Below are positions 1 to 7,697 of a stretch of DNA of 15,280 nucleotides, one piece after another (position 1 is the stretch's first letter; every line of letters begins with the position of its first letter). The stretch comes from an uncultured beta proteobacterium (GTDB lineage Bacteria; Pseudomonadota; Gammaproteobacteria; Burkholderiales; Rhodocyclaceae): NCBI GenBank assembly GCA_903917505.1, contig CAIXAY010000556.1, positions 1 to 15,280 of the forward strand, written 5' to 3'. The notes below the pieces were generated by a model. The model was not told the origin of the DNA and ran no database searches. It saw only the letters and a program-made list of their open reading frames with translations. The position numbers and the translations under genes were made by a program.

Positions 1-438
1 AGTTTCACCTTCGAGCAGGACTTGCTCGACAACGGCGTCCCGGTCCGCCACATCGAAATCGGGCGCAACGTCCCGATGTACGTCAGCAATCGCGAATGCC
101 GGCCAGCCGGTATTTTCTCCGGACCGATGGTCGTCAGCATGAGGCCGATTCGGGCCGCGCTCGTGGACAAGGCGATCGCGATCACCGCGCGTTTTCGCCG
201 TGCGCACGGCGCGCCGGTGCACGTCGGCGAACCCGCGGCGCTTGGCATTGCCGATCTGCAACGCGTCGATTTCGGTGACCCGCCCGAAATCCGCCCGGGC
301 GAAGTGCCGGTGTTCTGGGCTTGCGGCGTGACGCCGCAGATGGCGCTGCAGCGCGCCAGGCCCGACCTCGTCATCACGCACGCGCCAGGCTATATGTTCG
401 TTACCGACATCCGCGACCAGGACCTTGCCAAATGGTGA
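1..438 (+). CDS. D-glutamate cyclase, DUF1445 half (3' end only)
   Basis: The reading frame is open from base 1, so this is the C-terminal 145 residues of a longer protein; whole DUF1445 proteins are about 260-270 residues. Family hallmarks are visible: [49 protein letters not shown] and [12 protein letters not shown] near the end. Family knowledge: DUF1445 (YcsI-like 'putative hydro-lyase') forms the N-terminal part of the animal D-glutamate cyclase DGLUCY, which converts D-glutamate to 5-oxo-D-proline. The stop codon overlaps the start of the next gene by 7 bases, and that gene encodes the other DGLUCY half, so the two are almost certainly translated together and probably act as one enzyme. 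A cytosolic location is inferred because no signal or membrane segment is seen in this part. Confidence 0.9.
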   Translation, partial: SFTFEQDLLDNGVPVRHIEIGRNVPMYVSNRECRPAGIFSGPMVVSMRPIRAALVDKAIAITARFRRAHGAPVHVGEPAALGIADLQRVDFGDPPEIRPGEVPVFWACGVTPQMALQRARPDLVITHAPGYMFVTDIRDQDLAKW

Positions 439-1349
439 GCCGCTCGCCCCTGCTCGCTGCGATCCAGCGCATCGAAACGCTCTCCCGCCGCGATCCCGGC
501 GCCCGCGGCCTGGCGTCGTTCGCCGAAACAAGCGATCTGCTGCCGGCCGCGACCGACCTGCTGGCAAGTCCGCGTGTCGTGCTCGTCACCGGCTTCTGCG
601 TGCGCGCGGCGATGATTGGCGAGACCGACGGCCCGCCGGGGACACTGGCGCTCGCCGACGCGTTGCGCGCCCTCGGCAAGGAGGTGCATCTGGTCACCGA
701 CGAACACAGCAGCGGACTCATCGCCGCCGGCTCGCCGGTATTCGGCGGCGCCCCTTTCCCGCTGTTGGTCTTGAGCCGCGACCAGATAACCGCCGACGCG
801 CAAATCGATGGCCTCCTCGCCGCATTCGCGCCGACGACGGTCGTAACCATCGAGCGTCCCGGCAACGCCATCGACGGTCACCGCTATTCGATGCGCGGCG
901 AATGCCTGGACGATATCGTGCCGGCAGCCGACCGCTTGCTGGCGCCGCCGGGTCAGCGCAACTACCGGACCATCGCCGTCGGCGACGGCGGCAACGAATT
1001 GGGCTGCGGCGGATTGCGCGAGCGCCTGATGGCGCACGTCACGCATGGCGAACTGATCTTCTCTGCGACTCCTGCCGATTACCTGATTCCGGCGGGCATT
1101 TCGAACTGGGGGGCTTGCGCGCTGGTGGCCGCGCTCTCGCTTCTATCCGGAAAGATGCTGCTGCGGCTGCCGGCAAACGAACGCTCGGTCTTGCAGGCGA
1201 TCTTCGAGGCCGGCGCCGTCGATGGTTGCACCCGGCGACATGAGATTTCGGTCGACGGACTAGGCTGGGACGACTATGCCGCCACGCTCACCGACATTCA
1301 CACCGTGACGAGCGCGGCACTGGCCACATCGCCCGGCCACGATCGCTGA
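432..1349 (+). CDS. D-glutamate cyclase, DUF4392 half
   Basis: A 305-residue protein of the DUF4392 family (D-glutamate cyclase-like C-terminal domain). I chose the ATG at 432 because it overlaps the upstream stop in the ATGGTGA arrangement typical of translational coupling and has AGGA about nine bases upstream; the open frame extends further back but only inside the DUF1445 gene. Visible landmarks are [12 protein letters not shown] (about residues 46-57) near the N-terminus, [11 protein letters not shown], the glycine-rich [13 protein letters not shown], and [15 protein letters not shown] towards the C-terminus. In animal mitochondria this domain is fused behind DUF1445. Here they are separate adjacent genes, so a two-subunit D-glutamate cyclase is the natural reading. 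That the pair acts on D-glutamate is inferred from the family, not shown by this sequence. Confidence 0.88.
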   Translation: MVSRSPLLAAIQRIETLSRRDPGARGLASFAETSDLLPAATDLLASPRVVLVTGFCVRAAMIGETDGPPGTLALADALRALGKEVHLVTDEHSSGLIAAGSPVFGGAPFPLLVLSRDQITADAQIDGLLAAFAPTTVVTIERPGNAIDGHRYSMRGECLDDIVPAADRLLAPPGQRNYRTIAVGDGGNELGCGGLRERLMAHVTHGELIFSATPADYLIPAGISNWGACALVAALSLLSGKMLLRLPANERSVLQAIFEAGAVDGCTRRHEISVDGLGWDDYAATLTDIHTVTSAALATSPGHDR

Positions 1350-1428
1350 ATCGACGGCCGGCGGCTTCCGGACAATTTTGGGGATCACGTCCAGGTAGCG
1401 TCCGTAAAATGAAGAATGGAGAAGTCCG

Positions 1429-2568
1429 ATGACAAGCTTACCTCCGGCCGAAATCGGCTCACCGTTTCGTGACATCGATACGCCCGCTCTCATCGTCGAT
1501 CTCGATGCGTTCGAACGCAATCTCGAGACCATGGCCGCGGCCGCAGGCCGGCTTGGCGTGCGCCTGCGTCCGCACGCCAAAACGCACAAGTCGCCGATCA
1601 TCGCGGCCAAGCAGATCGCCCGCGGTGCGGTCGGTGTTTGCTGCCAGAAAGTTGCCGAGGCGGAAGTGCTCGTGGCCGGCGGCGTCACCGACGTGCTGGT
1701 CAGCAACGAGGTCGTCGGCCCGTTCAAGCTAGAGCGCCTGGCCAGTCTGGCCCGGCATGCCCGGATCAGCGTTTGCGTCGACCACGTCGACAACGTTGGG
1801 CAACTGGCGGCGGCGGCCGAACGGGCGCGGTCTCGGATCGAAGTGCTGGTCGAAATCGATGTCGGTGGCCGCCGTTGCGGCGTCGAGCCCGGAATGCCAG
1901 CGCTTGCTCTGGCCCGCGCCATAGCCGCGTCGAAGGCGCTAACTTTCGGCGGCTTGCAAGCCTATTATGGGGCGGCCCAACACATGCGCACGCCGGCCGA
2001 ACGCCGCGAGGCGATCGCCACAGCGACGGCGACGACCGCCGAAACCATTCGCTGCCTGGCTGCGGACGGATTCACCTGTCGTACCGTCGGCGGGGCGGGA
2101 ACGGGTACGTTCGAGCACGAAGGGGCAAGCAGGGTGTGGAACGAACTGCAGGCCGGCTCGTACATCTTCATGGACGCCGACTACGCCAAAAACATTCCTG
2201 ACGGCGATAAGGCTGTACATCCCTTCGAACATGCGTTGTTCGTGCTTGCTACCGTGATGGGGCGCTCGTCGGAGCTGCGGGCCGTACTCGATGCGGGCCA
2301 CAAGGCACTGTCAAACGACAGCGGTTTCCCGACTGTCTGGGGACGTCCCGAGGTAATCTATCACCGGCCTTCCGACGAACATGGGGTGATCGAACTCGGC
2401 GCGACGTTGTGGCGGCCGGTGCTCGGCGAGAAGATCCTGCTCGTTCCAGGCCATTGCGATCCGTCGGTGAATCTCTTCGATTGGTATGTCGGCGTCCGTG
2501 GCTTCGGCACTCCGGAGGCACGGGTCGAAACGCTTTGGCCGGTTGCCGCACGTGGCGCCGTCACATGA
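1429..2568 (+). CDS. PLP-dependent D-threonine aldolase / 3-hydroxy-D-aspartate aldolase family protein
   Basis: A 379-residue fold-type III PLP enzyme with an alanine-racemase-like N-terminal barrel and a D-serine-dehydratase-like C-terminal domain. The PLP lysine is K51 in RPHAKTHKSP; further barrel motifs are GVCCQKVAEAEVL, EIDVGGRRCGV and VGGAGTGTFEHEG. The probable divalent-metal pair H342/D344 lies in VPGHCDPSVNLFDW, as in D-threonine aldolases. Family members cleave D-beta-hydroxy amino acids: D-threonine gives glycine plus acetaldehyde, and 3-hydroxyaspartate gives glycine plus glyoxylate. Some relatives are D-serine dehydratases, so the exact substrate is open. The ATG at 1429 has GGAGAAG about five bases upstream. 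It follows the D-glutamate cyclase pair by 79 bases on the same strand, which suggests a D-amino-acid catabolic group. Glyoxylate as a product would connect it to ureide metabolism downstream, but that is speculation. Confidence 0.87.
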   Translation: MTSLPPAEIGSPFRDIDTPALIVDLDAFERNLETMAAAAGRLGVRLRPHAKTHKSPIIAAKQIARGAVGVCCQKVAEAEVLVAGGVTDVLVSNEVVGPFKLERLASLARHARISVCVDHVDNVGQLAAAAERARSRIEVLVEIDVGGRRCGVEPGMPALALARAIAASKALTFGGLQAYYGAAQHMRTPAERREAIATATATTAETIRCLAADGFTCRTVGGAGTGTFEHEGASRVWNELQAGSYIFMDADYAKNIPDGDKAVHPFEHALFVLATVMGRSSELRAVLDAGHKALSNDSGFPTVWGRPEVIYHRPSDEHGVIELGATLWRPVLGEKILLVPGHCDPSVNLFDWYVGVRGFGTPEARVETLWPVAARGAVT

Positions 2569-2599
2569 CCTTGGTCTTGGCAGCCGTTCGTATTGATGA

Positions 2600-2850
2600 T
2601 TCCGGCGCAGTGTCGGTAGCAAAAAGAGATGACCAAATTGGTTTGGCCAAGCCCTTATAGCGCGTCTTGCGGTAGCGGAACAGGTCATTGACCACATGAA
2701 ACGGGTGTTCGACCTTGGCGCGAATGCTGGCTTTGGTGTGTTCGAGCCGTTCCCGCAGATCGCCCAAGGGGGTTGCCGGCAACGCTTTGCGCTTGCTTGG
2801 TCGCATCGCTATCTGCGGATTTATGCCCGGATGGGCGCCGCTCGAACAAT
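2600..2850 (-). pseudogene. IS5-family transposase C-terminal remnant
   Basis: Read on the minus strand, this stretch shows the conserved C-terminus of IS5-type DDE transposases: IAMRPSKRKAL, then ASIRAKVEHPFHVV, then a YRKTRYKGLAK block. After GLAK the match continues only in another frame (NQFGHLFLLPTL), so at least one frameshift is present. No N-terminal two thirds and no DDE catalytic aspartates can be found upstream. The piece is a dead relic, not an active element, and I could not identify its terminal inverted repeats. It lies in the 427-base gap between the aldolase gene and the dehydrogenase gene and marks a past insertion or rearrangement there. Confidence 0.8.
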
Positions 2851-2995
2851 GACGGAAACCGGTGCAATCAACGCGCTTACCGCCGGACACGTCAAGAAAT
2901 AGCAGCTTTCGGTAGTCGCTCAGCCAGGAGGCGTTTTCCCCTGACGAGCACGATTCCCGGCTCGCAAGAAACCATGAACTGCAAAGGAGAGCAGG

Positions 2996-4051
2996 ATGCC
3001 CTATACCGTTAATTCCGGCGCGCTGACGCAATTTGGAACGTCCGTATTGACTGCGATCGGCGTTCCCCAGAACGACGCTCACCTGGTATCGGACAGTCTG
3101 GTTACCGCCGAGTTGTGGGGGCATGCTTCACACGGCATGCTGCGTCTGCCGTGGTACGTGGAGCGTTTACGTAGCGGTGCCATGACTGCGGTAACGACGC
3201 CGTTGAACGTCGTGGATCATGGTTCCATCGTGGTGATCGATGGCCAGAATGGCATTGGTCAGGTACTGACGGCAGAGGCTGTCAAGGTCGGTGTCGATCG
3301 GGCAAGAAAATATGGCATCAGCGCCGTTGGTGTTCGCAATTCGAACCACTTCGGAACGGCCGCCTATTTCACTCGCGAAGCGGCAAAAGCCGGATGTGTT
3401 GCCTTTCTCGCGACCAACGCCAGTCCGGCAATGGCGCCCTGGGGCGGTCGAAAAAAAGGCCTCGGCAGCAACCCGTGGTCTATCGCCGCACCTGCCGGAC
3501 GTTTTGGTGTTTCAGTCATGGATCTCGCCAACACGGCGGTCGCTCGCGGCAAGATATATCTTGCCGCTGAGCGCGGCGAAGACATCCCTCCGTTCTGGGC
3601 AGCCAACGCTGACGGGGTACCGACGACCAATGCGAAGGCTGCCATTGAGGGCTTGATTTCGCCGATGGCAGGTCACAAAGGCTATGTGATCTCTTTCATG
3701 ATGGACGTGCTCGCCGGTGTGCTGACGGGCAGCCAGTTCGGAAGCCATGTGGCCGGCCCCTACGACCCGAAACGCATCAGCGGCTGCGGCCATATGCTGA
3801 TCACCATCAATGTCGAAACGATGATGCCGCGCGCTGAATTCGAGGCGCGCATGGAGGCGTTGATCGGGGAGGTCAAGGACGCGCCCAAGGCCGCAGGAAT
3901 CGACGAGATTTTCTTCCCTGGCGAAATGGAGGATCAGAACGCAATTCGCCACCGGCAACGCGGGATTTCGATTGCGGACCATACGTGGGGAAGCCTTGCC
4001 AAACTTGGTACTGAAACCGCTACCCCTTTGCCCGCCATGCGCCCCACTTGA
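2996..4051 (+). CDS. Ldh-family (malate / L-lactate / ureidoglycolate) NAD(P)-dependent dehydrogenase
   Basis: A 351-residue member of the malate/L-lactate dehydrogenase (Ldh_2) family, which is unrelated to the classical Rossmann LDH. Family motifs are WGHASHGMLRLP (H43 and H46), VRNSNHFGTAAYF (H118), GSNPWSIAAP, VMDLANTAVARGKI, GVPTTNAKAAI and AGHKGYVISFMMDVLAGVLTG. Known family reactions include ureidoglycolate to oxalurate (AllD), sulfolactate dehydrogenase, 2,3-diketogulonate reductase and cyclic imine reduction. The all-type genes on the other strand make an AllD-like role attractive, because oxalurate is the substrate of AllFGH. However, the NSNHFG segment differs from E. coli AllD as I recall it, so the substrate stays open. 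The ATG has AAAGGAGAG upstream. Base composition is visibly less GC-rich than the flanking operons and an IS relic sits just upstream, consistent with separate acquisition. Confidence 0.85.
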   Translation: MPYTVNSGALTQFGTSVLTAIGVPQNDAHLVSDSLVTAELWGHASHGMLRLPWYVERLRSGAMTAVTTPLNVVDHGSIVVIDGQNGIGQVLTAEAVKVGVDRARKYGISAVGVRNSNHFGTAAYFTREAAKAGCVAFLATNASPAMAPWGGRKKGLGSNPWSIAAPAGRFGVSVMDLANTAVARGKIYLAAERGEDIPPFWAANADGVPTTNAKAAIEGLISPMAGHKGYVISFMMDVLAGVLTGSQFGSHVAGPYDPKRISGCGHMLITINVETMMPRAEFEARMEALIGEVKDAPKAAGIDEIFFPGEMEDQNAIRHRQRGISIADHTWGSLAKLGTETATPLPAMRPT

Positions 4052-4288
4052 TTGACGAGTTTCCCGCCATGATCGATCTCGTGGTGAAGGCACTTAAGGA
4101 TTGTTGCATGCGATTACCAGCGATAAGGCCACGGCAAGAACCGCAGAAACACTGAGCACCGGGCAGGCCCGATGGCTCTGTTAGGTGCCGCACTGATCGG
4201 CGAGGGTTCTCGTCTTATTCTGTTCGCTGAACTCGTGATGTCGAGGCGACAGGCCTCGATTCGGGATCAGGTTGCCAAGGAGAATTCC
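4052..4288. other. Gap with no recognised gene
   Basis: Stretch between the dehydrogenase gene and the small ORF at 4289. I see no homology, no convincing promoter, and no hairpin followed by a T-run that would end the dehydrogenase transcript. The only structure is the perfect hairpin at 4241-4259, listed separately. Composition is lower in GC than the operons on the right, continuing the trend of the dehydrogenase region. Confidence 0.5.
4241..4259. repeat. Perfect 7-bp inverted repeat upstream of the small ORF
   Basis: TCGAGGC (4241-4247) and GCCTCGA (4253-4259) pair perfectly around a five-base loop, 29 bases before the ATG at 4289. There is no T-run on either side, so it is not a standard intrinsic terminator. 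It could be an operator, an RNA hairpin in the leader of the small ORF, or chance. Confidence 0.4.
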
Positions 4289-4519
4289 ATGACGTTGGCC
4301 GTCATTACCCGCCTCGAAATGCAGTTCCGCAATTACATCTACACTGAATTGCTGTCGCAGCGCGAAAGAAAGCAGCAAGTTTCCGCAGCCGAGGCGAACG
4401 CCATTGCGTCGGGCGCCGGGCAGGTTCCCGTGCGGGCTCCGCTCAGAGCGGCTCGAGCCTCGCACGCAAGTCGCAGGCGCAGTTACTTCGTCGAATATAC
4501 GCACTCAAATATGGGCTAG
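4289..4519 (+). CDS. Small hypothetical protein, 76 residues
   Basis: I do not recognise this protein. The case for it is the ribosome site: AAGGAGAA lies about five bases before the ATG at 4289, one of the best Shine-Dalgarno matches in the window. The N-terminal half looks helical and polar (MTLAVITRLEMQ, then ELLSQRERKQQ). The C-terminal half is alanine- and arginine-rich and may be disordered or basic. There is no signal peptide or membrane span. It ends 31 bases before the convergent stop of the LysR gene. An upstream in-frame ATG at 4172 exists but lacks a ribosome site. It could be spurious, since it lies in a low-GC, IS-scarred stretch. Confidence 0.4.
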   Translation: MTLAVITRLEMQFRNYIYTELLSQRERKQQVSAAEANAIASGAGQVPVRAPLRAARASHASRRRSYFVEYTHSNMG

Positions 4520-4550
4520 TCAGCGGGCTTCAGAGCCAGGCCGGCCGCGT

Positions 4551-5495
4551 TCAGCCGGGCGGATCGATCGCTGAAAAGAATGGCTGGACGATGCTGTTCC
4601 TGGTCAGGCAAAGCTCGCGCAGATAAGCGGTGATCTGGCCGGCGCCGACGCGCCGCCAGGCGAGCGCCAGCGGCGAGGGCAGGCGGCCGACCGCGACCGG
4701 GCGTTCGACCAGCAGGCGCTGGCGCGACAGTTCGCCGGCGATCGGCGCCGGCAGGAAGCCGACGCCCAGCCCGGTAATGTGGCAGGAGATTTTGGTCTGC
4801 ATGTCGGGCACCAGCAATTCGCGCTGGCGCGGCAGCCGCCATGCCGTGCGCTTGGTGATGTGCACCGAGGTGTCTTCGACGTTGATTGCCGGATAGACGC
4901 GCAGATCGTCATTGGCCAAGGGGTTTTGCGACAAGGCCAGCGGATGCCCGGGGGCGACGACGAAGACCCAGTTGACCGCGCCGAGCGGCGTCGTCAGGAA
5001 GTCGTCGTGCAGCGAATCGAAACCCGGAACGCCGAGCGCCAGGTGCCCGCCGTTGTGCAGCATCTGGTCCCACACGCCCATATAGACCGCGCGGCGAACG
5101 CTGATCGCGGTATAGGGAAAGCGCTCGGCCAGATGCGCGAGCAGCACGGCGACACTGGCCGAATCGTAGAGCAAATTGTTGATCACCAGGTTGAAGCTCG
5201 GCTCTATCCCTTCCTTGACCTGCTTGAGTTCGTCGGGCAGCGTCTGCAGCCAGTCGAAAATCTGGCTGGCTTTCTCGTAGAGGTATTCGCCCGACGGCGT
5301 CAGTGTCACCGAGCGCGTCGTGCGCTGGAAAAGCGGCGCGGCAACGCTGTCCTCGAGCGATTTGATGCGGTAACTGATCGCCGAGGTTGATTTGTGCAGG
5401 TAATCGGCCGCGGCGGAAAAGCTGCGCAGCCTCGCCACGGCGAGGAAGGTCCGCAGTTCGTCTTGACCCAACCTGGATTTCAGCGATTCGGACAC
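4551..5495 (-). CDS. allS: LysR-type regulator, AllS-like
   Basis: A 314-residue LysR-type regulator with the winged HTH at about residues 12-70 (RTFLAVARLRSFSAAADYL, STSAISYRIKSLED, LFQRTTRSVTLTPSGE) and an effector-binding domain at about 95-300. From memory the protein resembles E. coli AllS along its whole length: VINNLLYD, YMGVWDQML, NVEDTS, TKRTAWRLPRQ, LVPDMQTKI, LGVGFLP and LSLAWR-like PLALAWRR. AllS activates the allantoin-use operon containing allD. The start is a GTG preceded by an AGAGGGAT-like ribosome site; no better ATG exists. It is the last gene of the minus-strand run, 65 bases after allH, so it may be co-transcribed and may also have its own promoter. The context indicates it controls this ureide-type locus; the inducer is unknown. 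Confidence 0.87.
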   Translation of the reverse strand: MSESLKSRLGQDELRTFLAVARLRSFSAAADYLHKSTSAISYRIKSLEDSVAAPLFQRTTRSVTLTPSGEYLYEKASQIFDWLQTLPDELKQVKEGIEPSFNLVINNLLYDSASVAVLLAHLAERFPYTAISVRRAVYMGVWDQMLHNGGHLALGVPGFDSLHDDFLTTPLGAVNWVFVVAPGHPLALSQNPLANDDLRVYPAINVEDTSVHITKRTAWRLPRQRELLVPDMQTKISCHITGLGVGFLPAPIAGELSRQRLLVERPVAVGRLPSPLALAWRRVGAGQITAYLRELCLTRNSIVQPFFSAIDPPG

Positions 5496-5534
5496 GATCC
5501 CTCTCGGTCTTCCATCTCAAACAGCGGCCGCTGC

Positions 5535-5564
5535 AGTATAACGAAACGCCGCGTGCTTCGTCAC
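5535..5564 (-). promoter_or_regulatory. Candidate promoter of the LysR gene
   Basis: On the minus strand, GTGACG (5564-5559) and TATACT (5540-5535) are separated by 18 bases and lie upstream of the GTG at 5495. The -10 match is good (5 of 6); the -35 is moderate and overlaps the end of allH. A perfect palindrome CAGCGGCCGCTG (5522-5533) sits just downstream and could bind a dimeric regulator or be chance in GC-rich DNA. Confidence 0.3.
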
Positions 5565-6448
5565 CCCGACGATAGCCGCTGCGCCGTCCCGCCGAAGGCC
5601 TCGGCCGCGGCGATCAAGCCGGCCAGCGTGTCCAGCCCGGAACTGGCCCCATGGCCCGCGACGCGGGCTGCCAGGGCCAGGGCGCGCGCGCGCGGGACGC
5701 GCGCCAGCTTGCGTACCAGCACCGTCAGGTGGCTGCCGAATTCGCCGCGCGTCGCCGCCCGGAGGTAGCTGACGCTCGCCGACGTGGTCAGCAGCGGCAG
5801 GCGATCGTCGATCGCGCGCAACAGGGCCACGAGCGGCGCGTTTTCCCCAACGCTGGCCCAGGCCCATGCGGTCATGCCGATCAGGAAATCGTCACCGGCG
5901 GGGGTCGAGCCGGCACCGCGTCCGAGCAGCGCCAGCAGGGCTTGTTCGCCCGCACGGTTAGCCTCGCGCAGCGATCGGACCCACTGGCCAACCGTTCCGC
6001 CCGGGTCGAGCAACTCGCCGGCCGGCGCGCCGAGGCCGAGGGTGGCTGGATTGGCGCGCAGCCAGCGCGCCAGCGTGCCCAGGTTGTCCAGCGCGCGACC
6101 CGAGCGCATGCCGGCGCGATCGGGAAGGAGGCGCGAACGGAAGATTCGCACCTTGCTCGTATCAAACCGGAGCAGCAACGGCGGCTGCCTGGCCGATTGC
6201 GCATCGGCCTGCGCCGAATCAAGTACCCTGGAAAGATCCCGCTGGCGCACGACGATGTGCAGCGGCAACAGCCCGTCCCCGGGGGTGCCCAGGAAAATGT
6301 CTTCGTCCACTCCGGCGACGGCGAGGCTCGCGCCATGAGCAAACGCAGCGCGCAGCAGCGGTGCGCCGCGCACCAGCGCATCGCGCGCAGCGGCGCTGAT
6401 GGCCAGCGGACGGACGCACAGCATTTGCCGAGCGTCCGGGCCGGACAT
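5561..6448 (-). CDS. allH: DUF2877 protein, AllH/YahE-like subunit of the transcarbamylase set
   Basis: A 295-residue DUF2877 protein. The family signature GRGAGSTPAGDDFLIG is at residues 176-191. E. coli AllH (YlbF) is the third component of oxamate transcarbamylase AllFGH; YahE is a paralogue of unknown role. The ATG at 6448 lies two bases after the stop of the amidohydrolase gene and has no clear ribosome site, so translation is probably coupled to that gene. The open frame continues upstream but only as a shadow of the amidohydrolase gene. In E. coli the three all genes are adjacent, whereas here a permease and an amidohydrolase separate allH from allF and allG. The assignment to a complex with AllF and AllG is inferred from family and co-occurrence. 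Confidence 0.87.
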   Translation of the reverse strand: MSGPDARQMLCVRPLAISAAARDALVRGAPLLRAAFAHGASLAVAGVDEDIFLGTPGDGLLPLHIVVRQRDLSRVLDSAQADAQSARQPPLLLRFDTSKVRIFRSRLLPDRAGMRSGRALDNLGTLARWLRANPATLGLGAPAGELLDPGGTVGQWVRSLREANRAGEQALLALLGRGAGSTPAGDDFLIGMTAWAWASVGENAPLVALLRAIDDRLPLLTTSASVSYLRAATRGEFGSHLTVLVRKLARVPRARALALAARVAGHGASSGLDTLAGLIAAAEAFGGTAQRLSSG

Positions 6449-6450
6449 CG

Positions 6451-7674
6451 TCAGAACGCGTAATCCACGCGGCGCTCGGTCTGCGCGACGATGCGGCCGC
6501 GCTTGACCACGACACTGCGAGCGGGGATGTCGAGGATCACGTCGGCGACCCGTTGCGTATCGAGCAGCACGAGATCGGCATCCTTGCCGACGGCCAGGCC
6601 ATAGTTCTTCAAACCCAGGGCCTTGGCCGGATTGGTGGTGAGCATCGGCAGCACGGTCAGCTGATCGTCGGCGCCGCCGAGGTGGCAGGCCGGCAGCGCC
6701 AGCGCGGCGATTTGCAGCAGATCGCCGGTGCCGTACGGGGTGAAGGCGTTGCGGATGTTGTTGGTCGCCAGGCAAACATTGACCCCGCCGTCACGCAGGG
6801 CGCGCACCGGCGTCAGCGTGCGCCTGACGTTGAACTCATCCTTGCGGCCGCCCAGGTGCATGTCGGTGGCCGGCAGGCACATCACCGAGATGCCGGCGTC
6901 GCGCAGCAGGGCGATGATTTCGTCGCGGCGCGCCGGGGTGGCGGCGCCGAGCGCGGTCAGATGCCCGACGCTGACGCGGCCCTCGTACTTCTCGGCGATC
7001 GTCTTTCGCGCCAGGTACTCGATCGACATCTGGTCGGCATCGTCGCGAAAGTCCTGATGGAAATCGAGGTCCTTGTCGAAATCCCTGGCGAGCTTGAACA
7101 CCCAATCGATGTGGTCGTTGGCCGAAGTATCGTTGTAGGGGATGGCGCCAACGACGTCGGCGCCTTTCTTCATCGCCTCGACCATCATCGCGTCGGTGCC
7201 GGGCGCCTTGAGGATGCCCTCCTGCGGGAAAGCGGCGACCTGGATGGTGATCAAATCGGCGTACTCGCGGCGCAGGTCGAGCACCGTGTCGAAACCGGTG
7301 AAACCCTGCGCCGGATCGAATTCGGCATGCGCACGCACGTGCGTGCTGCCGAATCCAATCAGCGTTTTCAACACGCGGCGCGCCCGCGCCTCGATATCCT
7401 CACGGGTGAAAGTCGGCTTGAGCGCGGCGCTGACGGCGATCGCTTCCATCAGCGTCCCCGAGCGGTTCGGCTTGCGATCCATGACAAAAGCCTTTTCCAG
7501 ATGCAGGTGGGACTCGATCAGGCCGGGAATCAGCACCCGGCCCGCGCCCTCGATTTCCTTGCCGCCGCGGCACGCCAGATTCGGCCCGATATCGGCGATT
7601 TTTCCGCCGTCGATTGCAACATCCATCAGCGACCCGGCATCGTCGAGTCGAACCTTGCGGAAAACGAGATCCAT
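6451..7674 (-). CDS. Cytosine-deaminase-type amidohydrolase with altered active site
   Basis: A 407-residue amidohydrolase-superfamily protein of the cytosine deaminase / YahJ type. The N-terminal metal pair is present: H56 and H58 in LIESHLHLEKA. Q151 in FPQEG, H206 in FHQDFRDD and H238 in VGHLTAL match CodA residues Q156, H214 and H246. Two usual residues are missing: the CodA E217 position is F209, and the metal-binding D313 position is N305 in LATNNIRNAF. I recall other proteins with a TNN motif annotated as cytosine deaminases, so this may be a real subfamily rather than a broken gene; the frame is intact. The family hydrolyses C-N bonds in cyclic amides and aminopyrimidines. The setting suggests a ring-opening or deaminating step that makes a carbamoyl compound for AllFGH. 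The ATG at 7674 has AAAGGA upstream. Confidence 0.83.
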   Translation of the reverse strand: MDLVFRKVRLDDAGSLMDVAIDGGKIADIGPNLACRGGKEIEGAGRVLIPGLIESHLHLEKAFVMDRKPNRSGTLMEAIAVSAALKPTFTREDIEARARRVLKTLIGFGSTHVRAHAEFDPAQGFTGFDTVLDLRREYADLITIQVAAFPQEGILKAPGTDAMMVEAMKKGADVVGAIPYNDTSANDHIDWVFKLARDFDKDLDFHQDFRDDADQMSIEYLARKTIAEKYEGRVSVGHLTALGAATPARRDEIIALLRDAGISVMCLPATDMHLGGRKDEFNVRRTLTPVRALRDGGVNVCLATNNIRNAFTPYGTGDLLQIAALALPACHLGGADDQLTVLPMLTTNPAKALGLKNYGLAVGKDADLVLLDTQRVADVILDIPARSVVVKRGRIVAQTERRVDYAF

Positions 7675-7697
7675 ATCCAGTCCTTTATCCGTTCGAA

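Noticed and set aside
1377..1410. Possible promoter upstream of the aldolase gene (TTGGGG with TAAAAT)
   Set aside because: The spacer is 21 bases and the -35 is poor. Co-transcription with the genes upstream is as likely.
4069..4155. 28-codon ORF just after the dehydrogenase gene
   Set aside because: No ribosome site upstream of the ATG, very short, and no recognisable content.
5522..5533. Perfect 12-base palindrome CAGCGGCCGCTG as a terminator of allH
   Set aside because: No loop of usable size and no T-run. At most it is a protein site, and such palindromes are common in GC-rich DNA.
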